This document shows, piece after piece, positions 1 through 5,696 of a DNA stretch of 8,138 bases; within the stretch, counting starts at the first letter, position 1, and the number at the start of each line of letters is the position of its first letter. The stretch comes from Phycisphaerales bacterium. Its GTDB lineage: Bacteria > Planctomycetota > Phycisphaerae > Tepidisphaerales > Tepidisphaeraceae. The notes under the pieces are model-generated. The model saw only the letters and a list, made by a program, of their open reading frames with translations, was not told the DNA's origin and did no database searches. The position numbers and the translations under genes were made by a program. The stretch lies in assembly GCA_028288945.1 (NCBI GenBank), contig JAQGHH010000170.1:1-8138 (forward strand), in the 5' to 3' direction.

Positions 1-865
1 TGCTAACGCGGAAGTCGATGTTCGACTTGTCCACGGTAAGCTTGATGCGTCCGTCCTGCGGCAGGCGCTTTTCCGCGATATCAATCCCCGCCATGATTTT
101 CAATCGCGAGATCAGCGGGTTCTTCATCCGCAGCGGAATGCGGTCGCGGTCCACGCATTCGCCGTCGATGCGGTAGCGCACGCGGACGCGGTCCTTCATC
201 GGTTCGATGTGAATATCCGAAGCGCGGTTGCGGACCGCCTCGGCGATCATCGCCTGCACCAGCTTAATGATCGGCGCTTGCGTGGGGTCGCTCGCGCCTT
301 CTTCGCCGATGCCGGCCAGGTCGATCGATTTATCGATCGAGCGGTCCACCGACTTGTCCATCGTCGCGTCCAGCGACTTGCGGAGCTTGTCGATGGAAGA
401 GTCCACCGTCTTGTCGATCGTATTGGCGGCGGTCGTCTGAAACAGCTCGTCGATGATCGACTTGATCCGGCTGCGCGGCGCTAACACCGTGCGAATATCG
501 GCATGGAGCCGGAACCGGAGGATGTCGAGCATCTCAAGGTCGAGCGGATCATGGACGACCACGCGCAGGCGGCCGTTTTCCTTGCCGAGGGGCAGGATCA
601 CGTACTTGCGCATCAGGTCATCGGGGATCAAGCCAATGGCGTTGGGGGGGATGGAACTCTTCTCCAGGTCCACATATTCCATGTTGTGCTGGGAGGCCAG
701 GGCTTTGAAAACGGCGGTCTCGTTGACCAGCTTGAGGTCAATGAGGGCTTCGCCGATGCGCATGCTCTGTTTTTTCGCATGCTCCAGGGCCTTGGCGACG
801 TCCTTAGGGCTACAGGCACCCCATTCGACGAGGAGTTCACCGAGCTTCTTCGGTTGCTTGGCCAT
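1..865 (-). CDS. GspE/PilB/MshE-type secretion ATPase, N-terminal 288 residues (gene cut by left window edge)
   Basis: Read from ATG at 865-863 on the minus strand, the frame stays open for 288 codons to the left edge. It starts MAKQPKKLGELLVEWG. Residues about 7-60 form an MshEN (T2SSE N-terminal) domain with two copies of the LG..L...(G)...L..(Q) type motif: K7-L8-G9 to about K31, and R36-I37-G38 to Q59. Residues 149-183 are a repetitive charged linker. The N2-domain hallmark of the ATPase follows: IIKLVQAMIAEAV (199-211), ASDIHIEP (215-222), VRYRIDG (229-235) and KRLPQDGRI (266-274). Family members are about 550-600 residues and hexameric, powering type II secretion or type IV pilus assembly at the inner membrane. 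The Walker A, Asp box and Walker B motifs would lie beyond the edge and cannot be checked. An AAGGA ribosome site (874-878) lies 8 nt before the ATG. GspE and PilB cannot be told apart from this half, so no symbol is given. Confidence 0.93.
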   Translation of the reverse strand, partial: MAKQPKKLGELLVEWGACSPKDVAKALEHAKKQSMRIGEALIDLKLVNETAVFKALASQHNMEYVDLEKSSIPPNAIGLIPDDLMRKYVILPLGKENGRLRVVVHDPLDLEMLDILRFRLHADIRTVLAPRSRIKSIIDELFQTTAANTIDKTVDSSIDKLRKSLDATMDKSVDRSIDKSIDLAGIGEEGASDPTQAPIIKLVQAMIAEAVRNRASDIHIEPMKDRVRVRYRIDGECVDRDRIPLRMKNPLISRLKIMAGIDIAEKRLPQDGRIKLTVDKSNIDFRVS

Positions 866-873
866 AGGTGTCG

Positions 874-878
874 TCCTT
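874..878 (-). promoter_or_regulatory. Ribosome binding site of the secretion ATPase gene
   Basis: The minus strand reads AAGGA followed by 8 nt and then the ATG at 865-863. This good Shine-Dalgarno match fixes the start codon of a gene whose 3' half lies outside the window. Confidence 0.7.
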
Positions 879-941
879 CGGTGGTGGATCAGAAAACGGG
901 CAGAAGTAGTACCGACGCAGAAGCTACCGGGTTCAGGAGTG

Positions 942-998
942 GCGTGGTAATTCCGTGCATCACAACGATTTCCAACAAAAAGACGCGTGGTAATTCCG
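942..998. repeat. Exact 14-bp direct repeat upstream of the secretion ATPase gene
   Basis: GCGTGGTAATTCCG occurs at 942-955 and again at 985-998, a period of 43 bp, close to four turns of B-DNA. In the direction of the ATPase gene the unit reads CGGAATTACCACGC, and the copies end 77 and 120 bp before its start codon. Same-face spacing in front of a gene suggests paired operator sites for a DNA-binding regulator, but this is inference. No clear -35/-10 pair was found nearby to anchor the position. Confidence 0.5.
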
Positions 999-1328
999 AG
1001 TATCGCACGCGCAGGTTCCGCCGGCTCAGCAGTGTAACCCCCTCAGCCCGCATCCCTCAAGGATTTTCCCCCACAATTTGAAATGGAGTGTTTCTATTCC
1101 GCGTCACCTTTCCGGGCGCGCGGGTGCCCATTCCCTGTGCGATGGCCTCAGTGGCTGTTGAATAATCGTGCGACTGCGATTCCCTCCCGACCCCGCTCGC
1201 GTACCTCAGTTCCTGCCCAATCCTGATTTCCAACGAGAAAACGGCCCTCGCTGCCAAGCGCAACAAGATTTTTGCCGCTGGCATCCACTTTGAATTAGGG
1301 ATTCTCGAAAGCCGTCACGTTGGCGGCA

Positions 1329-1350
1329 AGGTGACCTTGGTAAGTCACCT
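1329..1350 (+). other. Small stem-loop ahead of the tandem terminators
   Basis: AGGTGAC (1329-1335) and GTCACCT (1344-1350) are perfect 7-bp complements around an 8-nt loop. The stem-loop lies 22 nt before the first base of the big terminator hairpin, so it may be part of the same structured plus-strand RNA. It could equally be a dyad binding site in DNA. Confidence 0.35.
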
Positions 1351-1371
1351 ACACATGGAGCGCGGTTGGTT

Positions 1372-1434
1372 CCCACGGGCGGTGTCGTCCGGCCGGCGGT
1401 CGGCCGGACGACACGCTTGCCCGGGGGTTTTTTT
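1372..1434 (+). terminator. Large bipartite intrinsic terminator (first of two)
   Basis: The core is a perfect 14-bp stem, GTGTCGTCCGGCCG (1382-1395) with CGGCCGGACGACAC (1401-1414), closed by a 5-nt loop. An outer stem pairs CCCACGGGC (1372-1380) with GCCCGGGGG (1419-1427) with a single A-G mismatch, leaving a small internal bulge (1381 against 1415-1418). The outer stem is followed directly by seven T (1428-1434). The T tract gives plus-strand polarity. No gene was recognised upstream on that strand. Confidence 0.75.
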
Positions 1435-1460
1435 GTCGAACAATTCATCGAAACTCGGGG

Positions 1461-1496
1461 GAGCCCGGCGTTCAGGGGAGCGCCGGGTTTCTTTTT
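1461..1496 (+). terminator. Second tandem intrinsic terminator
   Basis: CCCGGCG (1464-1470) pairs with CGCCGGG (1481-1487) across a 10-nt loop, and G-U/A-U pairs can extend the base of the stem. TTTCTTTTT follows at 1488-1496. It lies 27 nt after the first terminator and 40 nt before the metallohydrolase start codon. It therefore insulates that gene from plus-strand transcription, or could act as an attenuator in its leader. Confidence 0.75.
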
Positions 1497-1497
1497 A

Positions 1498-1527
1498 TTG
1501 TGTGCCTGCGCCACGTTTGGGTATCGT
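1498..1527 (+). promoter_or_regulatory. Possible promoter of the metallohydrolase gene
   Basis: Any promoter placed after the second terminator must lie within 1497-1535. TTGTGT (1498-1503) and TATCGT (1522-1527) are 18 bp apart and are weak matches to -35 and -10 boxes. Transcription from them would begin at about 1533-1536, making the mRNA almost leaderless. That would agree with the absence of a Shine-Dalgarno. The matches are poor, so this is tentative. Confidence 0.25.
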
Positions 1528-1535
1528 GACCGCAC

Positions 1536-4085
1536 GTGAAAACGCCCCGCGCAGTCTCCGCGATCCTTTTCTTGTTGCTCGCGTACTTCGCCCCCATTGC
1601 ACGCGCCGCGCCAGAGACCGGAAAGCTCGCCGTCCGTGTGACGGATGCGCAAACCGGCCGGCCGCTTCCCGCCCGCCTTTCTCTTCAGGCGTCTGACGGC
1701 ACCTATCCCGCCGACCGGATCGGATTGACCGCGGCCGACTGGCCCCACATCGAAGCCCACGGCATCTTTATTCCCGGCGAAGACACTTTCGATCTGCCGC
1801 CCGGTAAGACGAAATTGATCGCCGGCCACGGGCCGCAGTACCTGACGGACGCCGCGGAAGTGGAAATCGTCGCGGGCAAAAGCGTCACGGTCGATCTCAA
1901 GCTCAAACGCTTCATCGACCTCCGCAAGCTCGGCTGGGTGTCCGGCGACGCGCATGTCCACATGATTCACGGCGAGATGCAGCGGCAGACCAGCTACCCC
2001 GATATCGCCCTCACCTGCCGGGCCAACGGCCTCGATTGGGCCTACATCAATCAGGAATACGGCGGCGCGGGGAAGCTCGACCTCGCCGGGTACAAGGCCG
2101 AATGCGCCAAAGTATCTGACGATGATTTCCGTCTGCTCATTGGTGGCGAGCGACCAAAAAGCCTTCTCGGGCACAACGCGTTGATCGGGGTGGATGATCC
2201 GTTCCTGATTCCCGAGGATCCGCCCTATCACGCCGCCGCCCGGATCGTGCACGCGCAAGGGGGCGTGCTGTTTCCCGTTCACCCCGTTCGCTACTTTCCG
2301 GAGAAAAAGTGGTTGGGCAAATGGTCCGATTTTCCGGGGAATAACCTCGGCCGCGAGCTGATCTTCGATGCCTATGCCGGCCCTTCGTTCGATGGAATTA
2401 GCGTCTTGAGCGACGAGCCGGATGACCATAACGCCCATCAACTGTGGTTCAATCTTCTGAACCGCGGATTTTGTATTCCCGTCTTCGCCGACAGCGACGC
2501 CTGCTTCGACCGGCCGACGCTGAGTAAAAACGTGCCCGGATTTTGGGCGACCTATCTGTACGTCGGCCCCGACGGCAAATCCGACAACCCGAGCCTCGCC
2601 CAGGCCGTCCGCCAGGGCCGCACCATGGCCACCACCGGCCCGCTGCTGTTGTTCAGCATCGACGGCAACATGAGCGGCGCGACGATCCCCACCGACGGCA
2701 AGCCGCACGCAGTAACCCTCGAGGCGCATCACTCGCACCACAACTGGACGCTGGGCACATCCGATGCCAAGAGCGGCATGCCCGAAGGCATCGCAAAGGT
2801 GGAGCTGATCCGCAACGGCATCGTCGTGAAATCGTGGGAGCTCGGAAAGCAGGACGTGCAACTCTCCTGGAGTGTGACCGAGTCGTCCCCCTGTTGGTAC
2901 GCGGCACGGGCCTACGGCTCCGACGGGCGATGGCAAGTCGCACTGGCCAGCCCGATCTATTTCGCCCCCGAACCCGTCCCGGCCAAGCGCCCGCCGCTCC
3001 TAGTGCACGTGCGGGGGCGCATTTACGACTTCATCACCGGCAAGGAGCGCGACGGGACCGTCACGGTGCGTCGCGGCGGTGACGTGCTCAAGCAATTTGC
3101 CGCCGGCGGGCATTTCACGGCGGACGTGCCGCTCGATGCGGAGATATCAGTCACCGCCGATGGTGTCGAACCGCTCACGCACGATTTGCTGCTCGACTAT
3201 GCGCCTGTCCACAAATTCCTCTGGAACCTCAAGAGCGCCGACATGGGAAACCCGCAAACGCTCGACGCGTTTGAGGCGCTTGTGAAGCAGGTCGATCTCG
3301 AGTTCCCGCTGGGCTACCGCATGGCCGGGTGCTACCCGGCAGCCGTGCTGCCCGGCGACGTGGCATTTGAGTCAGTGCGGGTCCTCGACGGACCGCCCCC
3401 CGCCGCGGACGGCTCGGTTGCCGTCGCGGCGGTGCTTCTCGACAAGCGCGAAGTAGGTGCGGGCGACACCGTCAACGTCGCCGCCATTTTCCGTGACGAG
3501 CGGGGGGAGGCGCGGGACGCGGACATGCTTCTCGTCGTCGAAGGCCGCGCGTACGACCCGGCCCGGCCGACCGGCTTCGGCCAACTCAAGCTCTTTTCCA
3601 CCTTCGAATCCAAATGGAGCAAGGCCCGCGACCTAGGCCAGGGGTACCGGATGATCGCGGGCGAAATCATCCTGCCGCCCTGGGCCCGCCCCGGCCCGAC
3701 CGGGGCGATCGATCTCGCGATCTTCTCCCGCATTCCGGGCGGTCCTCAGGCCAGCCATCTGGGCCTGCAAATTCCGCTGAGCAAAACCTCCCGCGCCCTC
3801 ATGGTGTGCAGCGGCTGGCCCACGTCGCCGATCTCCTGGCCCGACCAGAACTACGGCATCGGCCCCCTGAAACTCTGCGGCCGCAACGGCCGGGCCGGCC
3901 AACCCCGCGCCGACTACCGCTCCCTCCACCTGTCGCTCAAAACCGCCGCCGGCGACTTCGACGTCCTCCCCACCCGCGATTGCCAGGGCTGCCCCGACGC
4001 CGCCGACGCCGTCTTCACCACCCCCTTCCTCGACCAGATCCTCAACGAAGAATCCCACCTCGAAAACCGGGACAGGTCCAATTAA
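1536..4085 (+). CDS. Secreted CehA/McbA-family (PHP-fold) metallohydrolase
   Basis: The 849-residue protein starts at a GTG and begins with a clear signal peptide (basic residues, hydrophobic core about 9-20, likely cleavage after ARA at 22-24), so it should act outside the inner membrane. Residues about 28-125 resemble a beta-sandwich carboxypeptidase-regulatory type domain (GKLAVRVTDAQTGRPLPARL). The PHP-type catalytic domain runs from about 133 to 375: SGDAHVHM (ligands H140, H142), GGER with E205, GH at 212-213, FPVHP (H249) and ADSDAC (D319, D321), then TTGPLL (366-371). Where the family usually has a D-x-H motif, this protein has D321-A-C323, so one ligand may be changed. The remaining 370 or so residues (about 480-849) look beta-rich and match nothing I recognise. 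The family is named after carbaryl hydrolases; the real substrate is unknown. No Shine-Dalgarno is visible at the start, which lies 40 nt after a terminator. The family call is firm, the substrate is not. Confidence 0.88.
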   Translation: MKTPRAVSAILFLLLAYFAPIARAAPETGKLAVRVTDAQTGRPLPARLSLQASDGTYPADRIGLTAADWPHIEAHGIFIPGEDTFDLPPGKTKLIAGHGPQYLTDAAEVEIVAGKSVTVDLKLKRFIDLRKLGWVSGDAHVHMIHGEMQRQTSYPDIALTCRANGLDWAYINQEYGGAGKLDLAGYKAECAKVSDDDFRLLIGGERPKSLLGHNALIGVDDPFLIPEDPPYHAAARIVHAQGGVLFPVHPVRYFPEKKWLGKWSDFPGNNLGRELIFDAYAGPSFDGISVLSDEPDDHNAHQLWFNLLNRGFCIPVFADSDACFDRPTLSKNVPGFWATYLYVGPDGKSDNPSLAQAVRQGRTMATTGPLLLFSIDGNMSGATIPTDGKPHAVTLEAHHSHHNWTLGTSDAKSGMPEGIAKVELIRNGIVVKSWELGKQDVQLSWSVTESSPCWYAARAYGSDGRWQVALASPIYFAPEPVPAKRPPLLVHVRGRIYDFITGKERDGTVTVRRGGDVLKQFAAGGHFTADVPLDAEISVTADGVEPLTHDLLLDYAPVHKFLWNLKSADMGNPQTLDAFEALVKQVDLEFPLGYRMAGCYPAAVLPGDVAFESVRVLDGPPPAADGSVAVAAVLLDKREVGAGDTVNVAAIFRDERGEARDADMLLVVEGRAYDPARPTGFGQLKLFSTFESKWSKARDLGQGYRMIAGEIILPPWARPGPTGAIDLAIFSRIPGGPQASHLGLQIPLSKTSRALMVCSGWPTSPISWPDQNYGIGPLKLCGRNGRAGQPRADYRSLHLSLKTAAGDFDVLPTRDCQGCPDAADAVFTTPFLDQILNEESHLENRDRSN

Positions 4086-4087
4086 TT
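4068..4087. repeat. REP-like motif spanning the stop codon of the metallohydrolase gene
   Basis: The DNA reads CGGGACAGGTCCAATTAATT. It contains GGAC-AG-GTCC, a 4-bp inverted repeat with a 2-nt loop, followed by the palindrome AATTAATT, which supplies the TAA stop. The GGGACAGGTCCAATT type of word resembles repeats I associate with REP elements near IS200-like (RAYT) transposases, but this is from memory. A partial copy (CGGGACAGGAC) occurs at 4302-4312. No transposase gene is in the window. Confidence 0.3.
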
Positions 4088-4344
4088 CGCGGCTCGCTGT
4101 TGCCCCGATTCCGTCCGTCCATTTTCCTCCACGTTCATAGCGCCGCGTCATCCCTCCGCGCCCTCCGGGCAATCCCGCGTATCTCTGCATCAGGCTTGCT
4201 CAGCGCTCTGGCCGTCTACTCCGGCCTCACCACACCGGCCCCGGCTTTCGGTGAAAAATTTGCGGCCGACCCGCCCGCGCGCCTTCTCGCCCGCCTAGAC
4301 TCGGGACAGGACTTGAACGCGGTCACGACCGAAAAAGGAGACCC
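4086..4344. other. 259-bp spacer between metallohydrolase and DUF2141 genes
   Basis: No gene or clear terminator was found. A frame on the plus strand stays open through it but is arginine/proline-rich upstream and lacks a start with a ribosome site. The stretch near 4147-4190 (CTCCGCGCCCTCCGGGC, then ATCTCTGC) has the pyrimidine-rich look of degenerate intergenic repeats. A short GGCCG/CGGCC dyad lies near 4208-4226. Confidence 0.4.
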
Positions 4345-4887
4345 GTGCTGACACGACTGCGAGGAGCGCACCGATTGAAGAAACATACCACCCCGACCGG
4401 TGCGACGGTCGCCGCGGCGTATGTTCCTTGGCGGGCTCTCGCGTGGTGGTGCTTGCTTGCCATTCTCGCGGCGGGGCCATTCGCCGCCTGGCCCGCGGCC
4501 GCCCGCGACGCCGAGCCCCGCGCCACGCTCACCATCAAAGTCACGGACCTGCGGAATCATAAGGGCGATCTGATCTTCGGTGTGTTCAAGGCCGCCGACG
4601 GGTTCCCCAATGTCAAAGCCAACGCCGTGGACTGGCAGGTAAAGGCCGCGGACGCCGACTCCGTCACCTTCACCGTCGACCTGCCTCCCGGCAAGTACTC
4701 GGCATCGGTCCTTCACGACGAAAACCGCAACGGCAAGATGGACCGCAACGCCCTTGGCGTCCCCGTCGAAGGTTACGGCGTCACCAACAACCCCAAGCCC
4801 AGACTCCGCGCCGCCACCTTCGAAGAAGCCCGCTTCACCCTCCCCGCCGACGGGGCGAAGCTCACCATCAGCCTGCAATACTTCTGA
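4345..4887 (+). CDS. Exported DUF2141 domain protein
   Basis: The 180-residue protein has an N-terminal hydrophobic segment (about 31-50, WRALAWWCLLAILAAG) ending in AAAR, which looks like a signal peptide with a long n-region. The DUF2141 domain covers about 60-180. It shows LTIKVTDLRNHKGDLIFGVF (62-81), GFP (86-88), the PPGKYSASVLHDENRNGKMD block (114-133) and the GVPVEGYGVTNN block (138-149), with a final beta strand ISLQYF. The D-x-N-x-N-G-x-M-D stretch looks like a metal-binding loop. The family's function is unknown; members are small secreted or periplasmic proteins. Two starts compete: GTG 4345 with AAGGAG 4 nt upstream, and in-frame TTG 4375 (MKKHTTP) with GAGGAG 8 nt upstream. The second has better ribosome-site spacing and a more normal signal peptide. 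The upstream gene also encodes an exported protein. Confidence 0.87.
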   Translation: MLTRLRGAHRLKKHTTPTGATVAAAYVPWRALAWWCLLAILAAGPFAAWPAAARDAEPRATLTIKVTDLRNHKGDLIFGVFKAADGFPNVKANAVDWQVKAADADSVTFTVDLPPGKYSASVLHDENRNGKMDRNALGVPVEGYGVTNNPKPRLRAATFEEARFTLPADGAKLTISLQYF

Positions 4888-5019
4888 TGCCCAACGTCCG
4901 ATAACCCTCTTACGCAAAATTGAATAACAGAAACATCGGAACCTGCCGATTTAGGAAATGCGTTCGCAAAGGAGAGCAGCGCATCGTGGCTCGAAGCCTT
5001 TTCTCCACCAGGAGTCCTT

Positions 5020-5589
5020 ATGTCATCAGCTTCCAGTGTCGGCTGGGTGGGGCAGGGTTTATACCAATTCATTCGGTCGATCTCGGCGACCAGCCCGTCG
5101 CAGCCAGCCGCATCGACGGACGCAACGGGATCAACTTCGTCCGCACAAGGCGTGCAAGGGCACGGACACCACCGTCACGGCGGAGGCGCCCAGTTCAAGC
5201 AAATCCAGGACGCAGTCACCAGCGCCCTGCAACAGGCCCAATCCAGCGGGACCACTGCGGACCCCAACAAGATCATCGAAAGCGCAATCGCAAAAGTTCT
5301 CAAGAACGCGGGATCGGCCACCTCCTCGACGGGAGCCGCGGGCCAGGCCGCTAGCGCAGCCTCCGATGGCGACGGAGATCACTCGCGCTCCACCGGCGGG
5401 ACGACCAACGCCGCCCCCTCATCCGGCGGCAACCCCTTCCTCCAGGCCCTTCAATCCCTCGGCGTCAGCCCCCAACAATTCCACAGCGACTTCCTCGCCG
5501 CCATCCAGGACGCCCAGGGCGGCAACCCCAACCCGGCCACCGCCTTCCAAAGCTTCCCCCCCGGCACCACGCTCGACACCATCGGCTAG
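5020..5589 (+). CDS. Ala/Ser/Gly-rich protein of unknown function
   Basis: ATG 5020 is preceded by AGGAG with 5-nt spacing, a good ribosome site, and the frame encodes 189 residues. I do not recognise a named family. From the N-terminus it shows a short segment (8-22) with no standard signal peptide, a Ser/Thr/Ala linker (23-47) and a His/Gly patch GHGHHRHGGG (47-56). A helix-forming segment QFKQIQDAVTSALQQAQ (58-74) follows, then DPNKIIESAIAKVLKNA (81-97), a low-complexity spacer containing DGDGDH (116-121), and a conserved-looking C-terminus, NPFLQALQSLGVSPQQF onwards (138-189). The two helical blocks and the Asp-rich spacer recall EF-hand-like organisation, but no complete EF loop is present. 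The gene is downstream of the DUF2141 gene by 132 nt and followed by a hairpin. Coding is supported by the start signal and the ordered ends; function is open. Confidence 0.75.
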   Translation: MSSASSVGWVGQGLYQFIRSISATSPSQPAASTDATGSTSSAQGVQGHGHHRHGGGAQFKQIQDAVTSALQQAQSSGTTADPNKIIESAIAKVLKNAGSATSSTGAAGQAASAASDGDGDHSRSTGGTTNAAPSSGGNPFLQALQSLGVSPQQFHSDFLAAIQDAQGGNPNPATAFQSFPPGTTLDTIG

Positions 5590-5634
5590 CGCAGAATACG
5601 AGGACGTTCCGACGCTCCCAATTTCGCGCAAGGA

Positions 5635-5675
5635 GGCGGCCCATCAACCGGGGGTTTCCGGTTGATGGGCTGCTT
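5635..5675. terminator. Strong hairpin between convergent genes, likely bidirectional terminator
   Basis: GCCCATCAACCGG (5639-5651) and CCGGTTGATGGGC (5658-5670) form a perfect 13-bp stem with a 6-nt loop, and pairs including G-U extend it to about 5635/5674. It starts 46 nt after the 5020-5589 gene and ends 27 nt before the stop of the convergent transporter gene. Neither side has a strong T tract (only TGCTTCGGTTT on the plus side), so termination may be partial or factor-assisted. Confidence 0.6.
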
Positions 5676-5696
5676 CGGTTTATGCACATCTCCGCT

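Larger units (their letters stand above)
866..1380. other. Long spacer without a convincing gene
   Basis: Both strands were read for coding potential. The candidates are a 47-codon plus-strand frame from ATG 1083 to TGA 1226, a 75-codon minus-strand frame (1284-1057), and a plus-strand frame running through both downstream terminators. All lack a placed ribosome site and a recognisable protein. The stretch presumably holds the ATPase promoter and 5' leader on the minus strand. It may also hold a promoter for the plus-strand transcript that the terminators at 1372-1496 would end. No known riboswitch or housekeeping RNA was recognised. Confidence 0.5.

Noticed and set aside
644..650. Run of seven G inside the ATPase gene as a phase-variation tract
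   Set aside because: It encodes a Pro-Pro pair in an intact frame; seven bases alone are weak evidence for slippage switching.
1083..1226. 47-codon plus-strand frame in the spacer (starts MECFYSASPF)
   Set aside because: No ribosome site at usable distance, Arg/Pro/Ser-rich composition, overlaps an equally unsupported minus-strand frame.
967..1234. Repeated 10-mer GATTTCCAAC (967-976 and 1225-1234)
   Set aside because: A 10-mer repeat in a spacer of this size is expected by chance at appreciable frequency and has no other supporting structure.
1057..1284. 75-codon minus-strand frame in the spacer
   Set aside because: No Shine-Dalgarno before its start and no recognisable protein; likely a chance open frame in GC-rich DNA.
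1331..1696. 121-codon plus-strand frame starting at GTG 1331
   Set aside because: It runs through both terminators and into the metallohydrolase gene in another frame; composition is not protein-like.
1206..2936. 576-codon minus-strand open frame opposite the metallohydrolase gene
   Set aside because: Antisense shadow of a GC-rich gene; the plus-strand frame has the signal peptide and catalytic motifs.
3614..4351. Possible frameshift near the 3' end of the metallohydrolase gene, with a long alternative frame
   Set aside because: The alternative frame is Arg/Pro-rich shadow; the main frame keeps alternating hydrophobic patterns to its stop.
4216..4917. 233-codon minus-strand frame opposite the DUF2141 gene
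   Set aside because: Antisense shadow rich in Gly/Val/Glu/Arg; the plus-strand protein has clear family blocks.
4920..5354. Plus-strand frame overlapping the start of the 5020-5589 gene
   Set aside because: Its later part is Arg/Pro/Thr-rich shadow sequence and the 5020 start has the better ribosome site.
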